Assembly (NCBI RefSeq): GCF_900110205.1
Contig: NZ_FOCV01000004.1
Coordinates: 243,295 to 307,294, forward strand
DNA from: Rhizobium tibeticum
GTDB taxonomy: Bacteria > Pseudomonadota > Alphaproteobacteria > Rhizobiales > Rhizobiaceae
Length of the DNA: 64,000 nt
Direction of reading: 5' to 3'
A program made the translations under genes and the position numbers. The notes under the pieces were generated by a model that was given only the letters and a program-made list of their open reading frames with translations, was not told where the DNA came from and made no database searches. The stretch's first letter is position 1; each line of letters begins with the position of its first letter. This document shows, piece by piece, positions 9,431 to 18,629 of this stretch.

Positions 9431-9500
9431 TTTCTAGGGCCGATCAGATCGCAGCGTAGATCGCCGAGCATCCAGGTGACGGTCAGCTCGCAAATACAAG

Positions 9501-9530
9501 AAACCCGGCGGGCAATTGCGCGCCGGGTTT
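9501..9530 (-). terminator. terminator of the 9552-10739 gene
   Basis: AAACCCGGCG and CGCCGGGTTT form a 10-bp stem around a 10-nt loop 21 bp past the minus-strand stop; the T-rich arm serves as the tail. Confidence 0.75.
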
Positions 9531-9551
9531 CAAATACTCAAGCTCGGCACA

Positions 9552-10739
9552 TCAATCGTTGGCCGAAACCTTCACGCCGAGAACCTGCGGCAGCGTGTTC
9601 GGTGCCCCCATCGCGGCCCCCATGATCATCGGGAACGGTACGGGCTTTGCCGGAGCAGCGGCAAGCGTCAAGTTCTTCGGGTCGTCGAGGAAGGTATTGA
9701 CGGCCGCCGACACGGCGTTCTGTAGCTCCGGAATGTTGAGCTGCGCCAGCATGATCGGCGTCATCGCCTTCAGCGAATCCGCCATCTGCTGGCCGGAGAT
9801 ATTCTGCTGGCTGCCGGCGTAGTCGAGCGCGCGCTTGGTGATGGAGGCGTCGTCGAAGCGGATCTGGGCGCTTTCAAACGACAGCTGCTGCATCAGTCCG
9901 AGCATCGAGAGGCCGAGAGCCTGCTGGGCTTCTTCCTTGTTCTGGTTCGCTTCGGCCTGCTTGGCGGCTTCCTGCAGCGACTTTATGAAGGGCATGGTGT
10001 AGCCGGAGATTTTGAAGGCGAGGTTCAGCTTGCCGATATTGTTGAAGTCGAATGCGAATTCCGAAACGTCGATCGTGCCGGGTGTCAGTTCCCAAGCGCC
10101 CTTCATGGTGATGTCGCCTTGGATGTGCTGCAGCGCCAGCTTGTCGATCGCTTCCTTGCTCTGAGCGTCGCTTGCCTTGCTGAGATCGGCGTTCAGGCCC
10201 TTGAAGGCACCATCGAAATCGAAGCCGGACTCGTCTTCGCGAAGCGTCAGGTTGACGTCGCTTTCGGCAATCGAGAAGAGCTCGGCGCCGTTCTGGACGA
10301 CCTTCACCGGGCCGCTGTGGGCGTTCTCGTAGAGCAGCATGGCGTCGAGCCCTTCGCCCCTCGGATCGGCAGGGATCGAAATGCCGTTAAGCGTCAGATC
10401 GGATGCCGTGAAGGTGGCGCCTTCGCTCGTGGCGCTGATGTTCGGGAAGGACGCTTCCTCGACATAATAGCCGCCGTCGTCGTCTGCTTCGACGCCCGTC
10501 ATAGTGATGTCGCCGATCGACACCGCTTCGCCGCTGTTTGCCTTGAAGCTCGCCTTCTTCAGCGTCACGGTCGTGCCGTCGACATTGACACTATCGGCAA
10601 CGATTGTGCCGCCCTGCTGGCTATAGGCCGCATTGATCTTCTTCAGCAGATCCTGGCCATCGAGAGCGAAGGCGGAGCCGGCGAGAGAAAGAAAGGCAAC
10701 GCCCGAAAGCATCAGCCGTGTCGTCCGGTAAAAAGTCAT
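9552..10739 (-). CDS. secreted protein of unknown function
   Basis: 395 residues with a Sec signal peptide (about 1-25, ending GSAFALDG). The mature part is low in cysteine and aromatic residues and made of short alternating hydrophobic/polar stretches (DSVNVDGTTVTLKKASFK, SDLTLNGISIPADP, ITMKGAWELTPGTIDVSEFAF). That suggests a repetitive beta-strand, AsmA/YdgA-like periplasmic fold, followed by a helical Gln/Ala-rich region around 265-300. I do not recognise the family. It stands alone between terminators and converges on aspS. Confidence 0.8.
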   Translation of the reverse strand: MTFYRTTRLMLSGVAFLSLAGSAFALDGQDLLKKINAAYSQQGGTIVADSVNVDGTTVTLKKASFKANSGEAVSIGDITMTGVEADDDGGYYVEEASFPNISATSEGATFTASDLTLNGISIPADPRGEGLDAMLLYENAHSGPVKVVQNGAELFSIAESDVNLTLREDESGFDFDGAFKGLNADLSKASDAQSKEAIDKLALQHIQGDITMKGAWELTPGTIDVSEFAFDFNNIGKLNLAFKISGYTMPFIKSLQEAAKQAEANQNKEEAQQALGLSMLGLMQQLSFESAQIRFDDASITKRALDYAGSQQNISGQQMADSLKAMTPIMLAQLNIPELQNAVSAAVNTFLDDPKNLTLAAAPAKPVPFPMIMGAAMGAPNTLPQVLGVKVSAND

Positions 10740-10975
10740 CTGGGGTCCCCTAGTGGCGGTGCGTAGCGACGGCTCAATTCGTGGCCGATCTACTGTGGTT
10801 CAATCGCGGTTTATATTTGCGGATTTCTAAATTTGTGTTGAAGGGAAAACGAAACAACGACCAAATTCAGGCAAAGTGTCGCGGTGCACTCTTTTCCTGT
10901 CCTTCGAAGACTTCATCCACAGCCGGAATGCCCGGATTCCTTGCTCAAAAGGGTCATCTCGGCTAGTCAGGACAC

Positions 10976-13231
10976 ATGGGACAAGAGATTTTGCCGCCCT
11001 CTGGCGGAGACGACGATAGTATCCTTCCGGTCGATCTGAAGGCGGCGCTCGAAGAGCGATACCTTGCCTATGCGCTATCGACCATCATGCACCGCGCACT
11101 CCCGGATGTGCGTGATGGCTTGAAGCCGGTGCACCGCCGTATCATTCACGCCATGAGCGAAATGGGCATTCGGCCCAACTCCGCCTTCAAGAAATGCGCC
11201 CGTATCGTCGGCGACGTCATCGGTAAGTTCCATCCGCATGGCGACCAGTCGGTTTACGATGCGCTGGTGCGCCTCGCGCAGGATTTCTCGCAGCGCTATC
11301 CCGTCGTCGACGGGCAGGGCAACTTCGGCAACATCGACGGCGATAGCGCTGCCGCCTATCGATATACCGAAGCGCGCATGACCGAGGTCGCGGGTCTGCT
11401 GCTCGATGGCATCGAACAGGATGCGGTCGATTTCCGGCTAACCTACAACGAGGAAGACGAAGAGCCGGTCGTTCTGCCGGGCGCCTTCCCGAACCTGCTC
11501 GCGAACGGTTCGTCCGGTATTGCGGTCGGCATGGCAACGTCGATTCCCTCGCACAATGTCCACGAGCTATGTGATGCCGCGCTTCACCTCATCAAGCACC
11601 CCGACGCTACGGTGGAGAAACTGGTCGAGTTCATTCCCGGTCCGGACTTCCCGACTGGCGGCATTATCATCGACGGCCGTGAAAGCATCATCGAGGCCTA
11701 CAAGACCGGCCGTGGCGGTTTCCGCACACGCGCCAAGTGGGAGATCGAGGATCTCGGCCGCGGCGGCTACCAGATCATCGTCACCGAAATCCCGTTTCAA
11801 GTGCAGAAGTCCCGGCTGATCGAAAAGATCGCCGAACTGCTGCTGGCGCGCAAGCTGCCCTTGCTCGAGGACATCCGGGACGAATCCGCTGAAGACGTTC
11901 GCGTCGTGCTGGTGCCGAAGAACCGCACGGTCGACCCGACGATCCTGATGGAATCCATGTTCAAGCTAACGGAGCTGGAAAGCCGCTTCCCGCTAAACAT
12001 GAACGTTCTTTCGATGGGGCGCATCCCGCGCGTCATGGCTCTGAATGAGGTGCTGAAGGAATGGCTCGACCATCGGCGCGAAGTGCTGCAGCGCCGCTCG
12101 CGCTTCCGTCTGGCCGCCATTGACCGGCGCCTAGAAATCCTCGGCGGCTTGCTGATCGCTTACCTAAACATCGATGAAGTCATCCGCATCATCCGCGAAG
12201 AGGACGAGCCGAAACCGGTGATGATCGCGCGCTGGTCGCTTACCGACAATCAGGTCGAAGCGATCCTGAACATGCGATTGCGCTCGTTGCGCAAGCTCGA
12301 GGAGTTCGAGATCCGCACGGAGTTCGACGAACTCACCAAGGAGAAGGGCGAGATCGAGGCCCTGCTGGCATCGGACGAAAAGCAGTGGCAGACGGTCGCC
12401 TGGGAAATCGGCGAGGTGAAGAAGAAGTTCGCGAAAGCGACCGAGCTCGGCCGCCGCCGCACCCAGTTCGCCGAGGCACCCGAGGCCGACGAGCAGGCCA
12501 TCCAGCAGGCGATGATCGAGAAAGAACCGATCACCGTGGTCGTCTCCGAAAAGGGTTGGATCCGCGCCCTGAAGGGGCACATCTCCGACACCGCGACCTT
12601 GACCTTCAAGGAAGGCGACGCGCTGAAGGTTGCCTTCCCGGCGCAGACGACCGACAAGATCCTCGTCATCACGACAGGTGGCAAGGCCTTCACCCTCGGC
12701 GGCGACAAGCTGCCTGGCGGTCGAGGCCACGGCGAACCGCTGCGCATCATGATCGACATGGAAAACGATCAGGACGTCCTGACCGCCTTTGTGCACGATC
12801 CGGCCCGCAAGCAGATGATCGTCTCGATGGCCGGCAACGGCTTCGTCGTTGCGGAAGCCGACATGGTGGCCAATACCCGCAAGGGCAAGCAGATCATGAA
12901 CGTCTCCATGCCTGATGAGACGAAGCTGATCGTTCCCGTCAGCGGCGACCATGTCGCCGTCGTCGGCGAGAACCGCAAGCTGCTCGCCTTTCCACTGGCG
13001 CAGGTGCCGGAAATGGGTCGCGGCAAGGGCGTTCGCCTGCAGCGCTACAAGGATGGCGGCATCTCGGACGTGCGCTGCTTCGCGATCGCTGACGGGCTCG
13101 TCTGGGAAGACAGCGCCGGCCGCACCTTCACCAAGAACAAGGACGAGCTTGCCGAATGGCTCGCTGATCGCGCGACAGCCGGCCGCACCGTTCCGAAGGG
13201 CTTTCCGCGCAGCGGCAAGTTTGCCGGCTAA
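10976..13231 (+). CDS. parC: DNA topoisomerase IV subunit A
   Basis: Type IIA topoisomerase subunit that decatenates daughter chromosomes with ParE. The 751-residue protein shows the winged-helix start ([22 protein letters not shown]), the conserved [13 protein letters not shown] segment of the quinolone region and the active-site tyrosine in [10 protein letters not shown]. The C-terminal beta-pinwheel is short. Its 751 residues and divergent C-terminal repeats favour ParC over the longer GyrA, and no canonical GyrA box is seen. Ser or Thr is missing next to the HPHGD region (GKFHPHGD), which is usual in rhizobia as far as I recall. Confidence 0.93.
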   Translation: MGQEILPPSGGDDDSILPVDLKAALEERYLAYALSTIMHRALPDVRDGLKPVHRRIIHAMSEMGIRPNSAFKKCARIVGDVIGKFHPHGDQSVYDALVRLAQDFSQRYPVVDGQGNFGNIDGDSAAAYRYTEARMTEVAGLLLDGIEQDAVDFRLTYNEEDEEPVVLPGAFPNLLANGSSGIAVGMATSIPSHNVHELCDAALHLIKHPDATVEKLVEFIPGPDFPTGGIIIDGRESIIEAYKTGRGGFRTRAKWEIEDLGRGGYQIIVTEIPFQVQKSRLIEKIAELLLARKLPLLEDIRDESAEDVRVVLVPKNRTVDPTILMESMFKLTELESRFPLNMNVLSMGRIPRVMALNEVLKEWLDHRREVLQRRSRFRLAAIDRRLEILGGLLIAYLNIDEVIRIIREEDEPKPVMIARWSLTDNQVEAILNMRLRSLRKLEEFEIRTEFDELTKEKGEIEALLASDEKQWQTVAWEIGEVKKKFAKATELGRRRTQFAEAPEADEQAIQQAMIEKEPITVVVSEKGWIRALKGHISDTATLTFKEGDALKVAFPAQTTDKILVITTGGKAFTLGGDKLPGGRGHGEPLRIMIDMENDQDVLTAFVHDPARKQMIVSMAGNGFVVAEADMVANTRKGKQIMNVSMPDETKLIVPVSGDHVAVVGENRKLLAFPLAQVPEMGRGKGVRLQRYKDGGISDVRCFAIADGLVWEDSAGRTFTKNKDELAEWLADRATAGRTVPKGFPRSGKFAG

Positions 13232-13246
13232 GACAAAAAAATCCTG

Positions 13247-13269
13247 GCCTCGCTCTTGGCGAGCGAGGC
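13247..13269. terminator. possible terminator after parC
   Basis: GCCTCGCT, a 7-nt loop and AGCGAGGC form a perfect 8-bp stem 15 bp after the parC stop. There is no T-run on the plus strand, so function is uncertain. Confidence 0.4.
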
Positions 13270-13310
13270 AACTCCTCTACCTCTGTCCTGTAATCACAAC
13301 ATGGACAGAC

Positions 13311-13336
13311 ATCATTCCGCAGGCGGACGGAATGAT
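13311..13336. repeat. inverted repeat upstream of SRPBCC gene
   Basis: ATCATTCCG and CGGAATGAT are perfect 9-bp arms around an 8-nt loop, 52 bp before the SRPBCC start. It could be an operator or an RNA hairpin; there is no T-tail. Confidence 0.45.
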
Positions 13337-13387
13337 CGAATGTGGCGCTTCAGGCAGAACGTCATGTCCGATCACGGAGGAATGTTG

Positions 13388-13897
13388 ATGAGTGCTTGCA
13401 ATACCATCACCTTGAACGTTGCGCATAGTTTCAATGCCTCGCCCTGCGCTGTCTATGACGCATGGCTGAACCCGCAAATCGCAAAACGATTCCTCTTCGC
13501 GAGCGACGAAGGCCGCGTTATCCGCGCCGATATCGATCCGAAGGTCGGCGGCCATTTTCTCGTCATCGACCGGCGTCCGACAGGTGATGCGGTCCATTAC
13601 GGCGTGTTTCTGGAATTGCGCCGGCCGCGGCGAATGGTCTTCTGCTTCTCGGCAGCGGAGCATGACCACAACGCCGATCGAATCCAGATCGACATCGAAC
13701 CACTGGCCGAAGGCACGCGGTTGACACTCTCACACGAAATGTGCGCCGAATGGGGGCAGTTCGAGGAGCAGACGCGACAGGGCTGGGTTCATGTGATGCA
13801 AGGGCTTGAACGCGAGCTCGAGGCGATGCAGGTGGTCAATGCGCCAGAGATTGTCGCCCAGGCTGCCTCCGAACCATCCAAAGCGAGTGCGCCATAA
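13388..13897 (+). CDS. SRPBCC (AHSA1/START-like) domain protein
   Basis: 169-residue single-domain protein with the Aha1-C/START-like fold. HSFNASPCAVYDAWLNPQIAKRF is the typical first helix, followed by GGHFLVIDRRPTGDAVHYGVFLEL and the closing helix QTRQGWVHVMQGLERELE. These proteins bind small hydrophobic ligands; function here is unknown. The ATG at 13388 is preferred because GGAGG lies 7 nt upstream, whereas the ATG at 13382 would be too close. Its 3' end overlaps the convergent DMT transporter gene by 62 bp. Confidence 0.82.
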   Translation: MSACNTITLNVAHSFNASPCAVYDAWLNPQIAKRFLFASDEGRVIRADIDPKVGGHFLVIDRRPTGDAVHYGVFLELRRPRRMVFCFSAAEHDHNADRIQIDIEPLAEGTRLTLSHEMCAEWGQFEEQTRQGWVHVMQGLERELEAMQVVNAPEIVAQAASEPSKASAP

Positions 13898-14723
13898 TCG
13901 CAAAGACCAGGATCGCGCCGCCGGTGAGCGTCATCGTCGGGGGCGTTTCCGCGAAGACCAGCCAGATCCAGATCGGAGCCAGGACGGTTTCGAGCAGATA
14001 GAACATGCCGACTTCGGGCGCTGAAAGATAGCGTGGTCCCGTGGCGAGGCACCAAAAGGCAACCGGCATCAGAAGTGCGCCATTGAGGATGATCCAGGCC
14101 GGATGTTCTATGGCGAGCCCGCTCGGCAATGCCTTGGCAAAGCCGAGGATGGCGGGAAGGGCGGCGGCAAGCAGAGGCACGAAGCCCATGTCCCGGCGTG
14201 ATGCCCGGCCGACCGTAATCGCCGATGCAAGGATAAAGGCGCTGAGCAGCGCCATGGCATCACCAAAGACATGGCCGCTGGCCAATCCATCATGCACGAT
14301 CAAGCCGACACCCAACACCATCACCGCCATGGTGACGAGAGTGGATATCAAAGGGCGTTCCTTGAGGAACACCCATGATAGAAGCGCTCCGAACATCGGA
14401 TTGAACGCGACGATGAAGACCACGTTGGCTGTTGCCGTATTGAAGACGGCAAGCAGGAAGGTCAGCGTCGAACAGCCATAGAGCAGTCCCGCCGCAAGGC
14501 CGTGCCTGCCGGGCACGAGCACCGGCCACGTGCCTTTGACGTATCTGGTAAGGCAGATCACCAGCAGCGCGACGGCAACCGTCGTGAGGCTGCGCATGCC
14601 GAGGATCGACCACATGTCTCCGTGTGCAAGGCGTACCAGCGGAATGTCCATGGAAAGAGCCAGGCCGCCGATCGCCGTCAGCAGCAGACCCTTCCGATGA
14701 TCGGAAAGGGCAGGGAGGGGCAT
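13836..14723 (-). CDS. EamA/DMT-family transporter
   Basis: 295-residue inner-membrane exporter-type protein with ten predicted helices in two EamA repeats (FNTATANVVFIVAFNPMFGALLSW and MFYLLETVLAPIWIWLVFAE mark the ends of each half). The substrate is unknown. The ATG follows the stop codon of bpt directly (TAAATG), so translation is probably coupled. Its C-terminal coding end overlaps the SRPBCC gene tail to tail. Confidence 0.88.
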   Translation of the reverse strand: MPLPALSDHRKGLLLTAIGGLALSMDIPLVRLAHGDMWSILGMRSLTTVAVALLVICLTRYVKGTWPVLVPGRHGLAAGLLYGCSTLTFLLAVFNTATANVVFIVAFNPMFGALLSWVFLKERPLISTLVTMAVMVLGVGLIVHDGLASGHVFGDAMALLSAFILASAITVGRASRRDMGFVPLLAAALPAILGFAKALPSGLAIEHPAWIILNGALLMPVAFWCLATGPRYLSAPEVGMFYLLETVLAPIWIWLVFAETPPTMTLTGGAILVFAIMAHSLWMVRRQPGRQSLAH

Positions 14724-15500
14724 TTAGTAGCGTGTGCTTTCGGGCCTTGTGGAGGGATCGAAACGTTCCCAGCCGCGCGAAGTCAGGTGCTCCTGTGGCT
14801 GGAATCGAGTCTTGTAGTCCATTTTCCGCGACCCTTGAACCCAGTAGCCCAGGTAGACGTGCGGAAGACCCAAAGCCTTTGTGCGCTTGATGTGATCAAG
14901 AATCATAAACGTGCCAAGGGAACGTCGATCCATGTCAGGATTGAAGTAGGAATAGACCATGGACAGGCCATCGCTCATCGTATCTGTGAGAGCGGCGGCC
15001 AGCAGCTCACCCGTCGGGCGCTCTTCGAGGCCAGCGCCTTCCTTTCGCAGCCGATACTCGATGATCTTGGTGTTCACATGTGTATCCTCGACCATGATGG
15101 CATAGTCGAGCACGGTCATGTCGGACATTCCGCCCTGTTGGTGGCGAAAGTCGAGATAGCGTCGGAATAGCGAATATTGCTCGCTGGAGGGCTGAGCGGG
15201 GAATTCGGTGGAGATGATATCGGCATTCGTCGCCAGCACCCGCTTCATCGATTTCGTCGGCAGGAACTCCTGCGCGAGGATACGGACGGAAATGCAGGCA
15301 CGGCAGGCCTCGCAGGCCGGTCGATAGGCAATGTTCTGCGACCGGCGAAAGCCGCCTTGTGTCAGGATATCGTTCATCTCCGCTGCGCGGGGGCCAACGA
15401 GATGTGTAAAGACCTTGCGTTCCATCTCGTGGGCCAGATAAGGGCACGCAGCCGGAGCAGTCAGATAAAACTGCGGTGATGGCGTCGTCTGCGTATTCAT
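14724..15500 (-). CDS. bpt: leucyl/arginyl-tRNA--protein transferase (Bpt/Ate type)
   Basis: Transfers an amino acid, usually leucine in the bacterial Bpt branch, from tRNA to N-terminal Asp/Glu of proteins, feeding the N-degron/ClpS pathway. The 258-residue protein has the N-terminal cysteine-rich ATE_N region ([17 protein letters not shown] and [14 protein letters not shown]) and the ATE_C acetyltransferase-like domain ([40 protein letters not shown]). Its stop adjoins the start of the DMT transporter gene. Confidence 0.92.
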   Translation of the reverse strand: MNTQTTPSPQFYLTAPAACPYLAHEMERKVFTHLVGPRAAEMNDILTQGGFRRSQNIAYRPACEACRACISVRILAQEFLPTKSMKRVLATNADIISTEFPAQPSSEQYSLFRRYLDFRHQQGGMSDMTVLDYAIMVEDTHVNTKIIEYRLRKEGAGLEERPTGELLAAALTDTMSDGLSMVYSYFNPDMDRRSLGTFMILDHIKRTKALGLPHVYLGYWVQGSRKMDYKTRFQPQEHLTSRGWERFDPSTRPESTRY

Positions 15501-15679
15501 CTGTTGCGGAGATTTCCTTCGGTTCGTTGCTTGTCTGACAGGATGACTTAAGAATGAAAAACGTCAACAGCGGGGCCAGTCTTCTGCCCCATGTCGCGCG
15601 TTATACTTTTGGATATGGCGCCGAAAGGCCCCCGGCAAAGGCCAGGAGCAGCGTTTATTTTAGCCTGTAGCGGCCCTGA

Positions 15680-16138
15680 TCAGGCGGTGCGTACCGTGAC
15701 GGTGCCCACCAGAAAATCGTGGATCAACCGGCTGCGCTCGGTGAACAGGCCGACCAGCAGAATCAGCGGCGTCAGAACGGAGTTCAGGATCCAGAAAAGC
15801 GCCAGGTGAACGATGGCGGTCAGAAAGTCCATCCGCTGCCCATCGACACGCACGATCGCAATCCCCATTGCGCGCATGCCCAGAGAGGCTTGATTGGGGC
15901 CGCCCACCGTAAAACCGAAATAGAGGCCCGCGACGATCAGGAACAGCGCCGGATAAAGAAAGAATCCAAGCCCCAGTGTGACGATCGACAAGAAGAAAAG
16001 CACGACTGCTGCCGGGATGCAGAGCAGCAGGACGATCACGTAGTCGAGGATGAATGCGAAGACACGACGGCTCAGCGTGCCGCTATAGGCGCGCCAGTCG
16101 TCCGGTGCAGCATAAAGCGGGTTGGGAGTGAGCGTCAT
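15680..16138 (-). CDS. RDD-family membrane protein
   Basis: 152 residues with three hydrophobic helices and the family-defining Arg/Asp pattern: RRVFAFILDYVIVLLLC near the N terminus, then GMRAMGIAIVRVDGQRMDF. Function is unknown; some relatives act in ion transport. AAGGAGA lies 9 nt ahead of the ATG. It follows hemB on the same strand at 75 bp. Confidence 0.85.
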   Translation of the reverse strand: MTLTPNPLYAAPDDWRAYSGTLSRRVFAFILDYVIVLLLCIPAAVVLFFLSIVTLGLGFFLYPALFLIVAGLYFGFTVGGPNQASLGMRAMGIAIVRVDGQRMDFLTAIVHLALFWILNSVLTPLILLVGLFTERSRLIHDFLVGTVTVRTA

Positions 16139-16212
16139 CGTTGCGGTCTCCTTTCGAGAAAACGATGCCGCTGATATGGTATCGCTTCCCGCAAATGCAA
16201 TATTGGGCGCAA

Positions 16213-17226
16213 TCAGCGCTTGGTGAGGATCCTCGCCACCTCGACCGCAAAATAGGTGAGGATGCCATCGCAGCCCGCACGCTTGAATGACAGCAGGGTT
16301 TCAAGCATCGCGCGCTCGCCGTCGATCCAGCCATTCATCGCGGCAGCCTTGATCTGTGTGTACTCACCGGAAACCTGATAGGCGAAGGTCGGCAGACCGA
16401 AGGCCTCCTTCATGCGCCAGCAGATGTCGAGATAGGGCAGTCCTGGCTTGACCATCAGCATGTCGGCGCCTTCCTCCACGTCAAGCGCGGCGTCGCGGAT
16501 CGCTTCGGTGCCGTTTGCCGGATCGATGTAATAGGTCTTCTTGTCGCCCTTGAGCAGTCCGCCGGTCGAGATCGCCTCGCGGTAGGGGCCGTAGAAAGCC
16601 GAGGCAAATTTTGTGGCATAGCTCATGATGCCGACGTTCTGATGCCCTGCGGCATCGAGCGCGCGGCGGATGGCACCGATTCTGCCGTCCATCATCTCCG
16701 AGGGGGAAATGATGTCCGATCCGGCATCGGCCTGGATCACGGCTGCGCGCGCGACCTGATCGACCGTCTCGTCGTTGACGATCTCGCCCTGTCGCAGGAT
16801 CCCGTCATGGCCATGGCTCGTGAAAGGATCGAGCGCCACATCCGTGATTACGCCGATGCCGGGCACGGCCTTCTTGATCGCGGTCGTTGCCTGGTTGATC
16901 AAGTTGTTGGCTTCGAGACTGTTCGAGCCGGTTTCGTCGCGCAGTTCCATCTCGATATTGGGGAAGGTCGCGATCGCCGGGATGCCGAGGTCAGCCGCTT
17001 CTTTCGCGGCTTCGACGAGCTTGTCAACGCTCATGCGGTTGACGCCAGGCATCGCCGGTATCGGCTCGACGATGCCGGTGCCCGGCACGACGAAAACCGG
17101 CCAGATGAGATCGTCGACCGTCAGGCGGTTTTCCTGCACGAGGCGGCGTGTCCAATCGGCCTTGCGGTTGCGGCGCATGCGCCGGTGGCCGGTGATTTCA
17201 TCGACGAGGTGGGTCTTGTCCTGCAT
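16213..17226 (-). CDS. hemB: delta-aminolevulinic acid dehydratase (porphobilinogen synthase)
   Basis: Condenses two 5-aminolevulinate molecules to porphobilinogen in heme synthesis. The 337-residue protein carries both Schiff-base lysines, in MSYATKFASAFYGPYREA and DMLMVKPGLPYLD. The segment DVALDPFTSHGHDG has Ala/Asp/Asp where zinc enzymes have three cysteines, which marks the Mg2+-dependent type known in rhizobia. The ATG at 17226 is preferred over one 27 bp upstream: GGAA lies at proper spacing and MQDKTHLVDEI is the expected N terminus. Confidence 0.95.
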   Translation of the reverse strand: MQDKTHLVDEITGHRRMRRNRKADWTRRLVQENRLTVDDLIWPVFVVPGTGIVEPIPAMPGVNRMSVDKLVEAAKEAADLGIPAIATFPNIEMELRDETGSNSLEANNLINQATTAIKKAVPGIGVITDVALDPFTSHGHDGILRQGEIVNDETVDQVARAAVIQADAGSDIISPSEMMDGRIGAIRRALDAAGHQNVGIMSYATKFASAFYGPYREAISTGGLLKGDKKTYYIDPANGTEAIRDAALDVEEGADMLMVKPGLPYLDICWRMKEAFGLPTFAYQVSGEYTQIKAAAMNGWIDGERAMLETLLSFKRAGCDGILTYFAVEVARILTKR

Positions 17227-17360
17227 GGTCGTTCCAGCTTTTTGCCATTCCAATTGTCGAAGCGCTCATTATCATGGCGTCGCCGAAATCCAAACCGGAC
17301 GATTGGCCGCAATCGATGAGGCGCTGGCGAAGTCGCAACCACAACCCTATTGTTTGAGAC

Positions 17361-17798
17361 ATGGACGCTGATTCTCCGACGATACCGAAACGGACGCTGA
17401 CCAGCGTTCTCTTCATCCTGTTCCTGCGGCTTGTCGCCATTTCCTGCTTCTGGTTCGGATTGCAGTATTGGGCGATGCTGGTCGGCTATTCGCTTGTGGG
17501 GGCAGGGCGCTTCGATCTGCTCAGCCTTCCCTGGAAGGTCGCAAGCACCTGCCTTGCCGTTCTCTTCCCTGTCGCGTCTCTCGGGCTATGGCTTGCCGTG
17601 TCCTGGGGACCGGTTATCTGGGTGCTCGCGGCAGGCGGACAGATCATCATGTACGGCTTCATGCCGGAGATTTTCGGGGGCAACCGGCTGATCGTTCTGC
17701 TGCATTTTGCGGTAGCCCTGGTCTACCTGGGATTCCGTGCCGCCCTCTGGTACGAGAAGCGCAAGCGGCGCCAGCAGGTAAGCGTTGATTTACCCTGA
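17361..17798 (+). CDS. DUF6163-type membrane protein
   Basis: 145 residues with four hydrophobic helices (LFILFLRLVAISCFWFG, TCLAVLFPVASLGLW, VIWVLAAGGQIIMYG, LLHFAVALVYLGFRAA) and a basic tail. From memory this family is found beside the LdtR regulator in Rhizobiales; its function is not known. It is divergent from hemB, with 134 bp between them. Confidence 0.72.
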   Translation: MDADSPTIPKRTLTSVLFILFLRLVAISCFWFGLQYWAMLVGYSLVGAGRFDLLSLPWKVASTCLAVLFPVASLGLWLAVSWGPVIWVLAAGGQIIMYGFMPEIFGGNRLIVLLHFAVALVYLGFRAALWYEKRKRRQQVSVDLP

Positions 17799-17927
17799 TA
17801 CAATGCGGGTTTCCGGTAAGGCACTGTTAAGCCTGCGGTTTAAGTAGAATTTTATTTGTATTCGATAGGGTCTGTCTCAAGGCGGGAAGAAAACCAACAC
17901 CGCCAAACAAACAGTGAGGCAGTCATC

Positions 17928-18443
17928 ATGAACACGAAAATCAAGCCGCAGGCGGTATCGAACTTCCGTGACCAGCAGGAACAGGGCATCCGTGATCTTT
18001 ACATGGAATCCCTTCATCTTGTTGAACGTCTTCACCGCCGTCTTCTCGACGTCATCAAGGATGAGTTCGACCGTCAGGGTCGCAGCGACGTCAACGCCGT
18101 CCAGGCGCTTCTTCTCTTCAATATCGGCAACTCCGAGCTGACCGCCGGCGAACTTCGCTCTCGCGGTTACTATCTCGGCTCTAACGTCTCCTACAACGTC
18201 AAGAAGCTGGTCGACCTCGGCTTCATCAACCATCAGCGCTCGCGCATCGACCGTCGCTCGGTCCGCATCAGCCTGACGGAAACGGGCCAGGACATCGCCG
18301 AAACCGTCGCCAAGCTCTATGAACGCCATATCGGCTCGATCGACAAGGTCGGCGGCATCGGCACCGACGAATTCACGCAGATGAACAAGCTGCTCACCCG
18401 CCTGGACCGCTTCTGGAACGACCAGATCCTCTATCGCCTGTAA
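17928..18443 (+). CDS. ldtR: MarR-family winged-helix regulator (LdtR-like)
   Basis: 171-residue DNA-binding protein. The MarR fold is seen in HLVERLHRRLLDVIKDEFDRQ, the recognition region TAGELRSRGYYLGSNVSYNVKKL and the wing DRRSVRISLTETGQ. From memory, the close relative LdtR of Liberibacter and Sinorhizobium activates an L,D-transpeptidase gene, and such a gene lies 1.4 kb downstream. The ATG at 17928 is chosen with GAGG 9 nt upstream. The symbol rests on family and context. Confidence 0.82.
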   Translation: MNTKIKPQAVSNFRDQQEQGIRDLYMESLHLVERLHRRLLDVIKDEFDRQGRSDVNAVQALLLFNIGNSELTAGELRSRGYYLGSNVSYNVKKLVDLGFINHQRSRIDRRSVRISLTETGQDIAETVAKLYERHIGSIDKVGGIGTDEFTQMNKLLTRLDRFWNDQILYRL

Positions 18444-18447
18444 TCTT

Positions 18448-18473
18448 TTAAGCCAACGTCCCTGCTGGCTTAA
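18448..18473. terminator. inverted repeat after ldtR, possible terminator
   Basis: TTAAGCCA and TGGCTTAA are perfect 8-bp arms with a 10-nt loop, 4 bp past the stop. There is no U-run after it. Confidence 0.4.
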
Positions 18474-18629
18474 TGGACCTCCAAGGCACGAAAGGGCGCA
18501 ACGGTATTCCGTGGCGCTCGTTTCGCCGTTTGCTGCGCCTCGTTGCGGGGGCTACATATTCCGTCGCCGACTTGATAATGACTTCCGCACGAATCTAGGG
18601 TTTTTCGCGTGAGCCAGGAGTTGCAGGTC

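Noticed and set aside
8035..9471. 478-residue open frame antisense to aspS
   Set aside because: Wholly within a conserved plus-strand gene; low-complexity Arg/Glu/Leu-rich composition typical of antisense shadows in GC-rich coding DNA.
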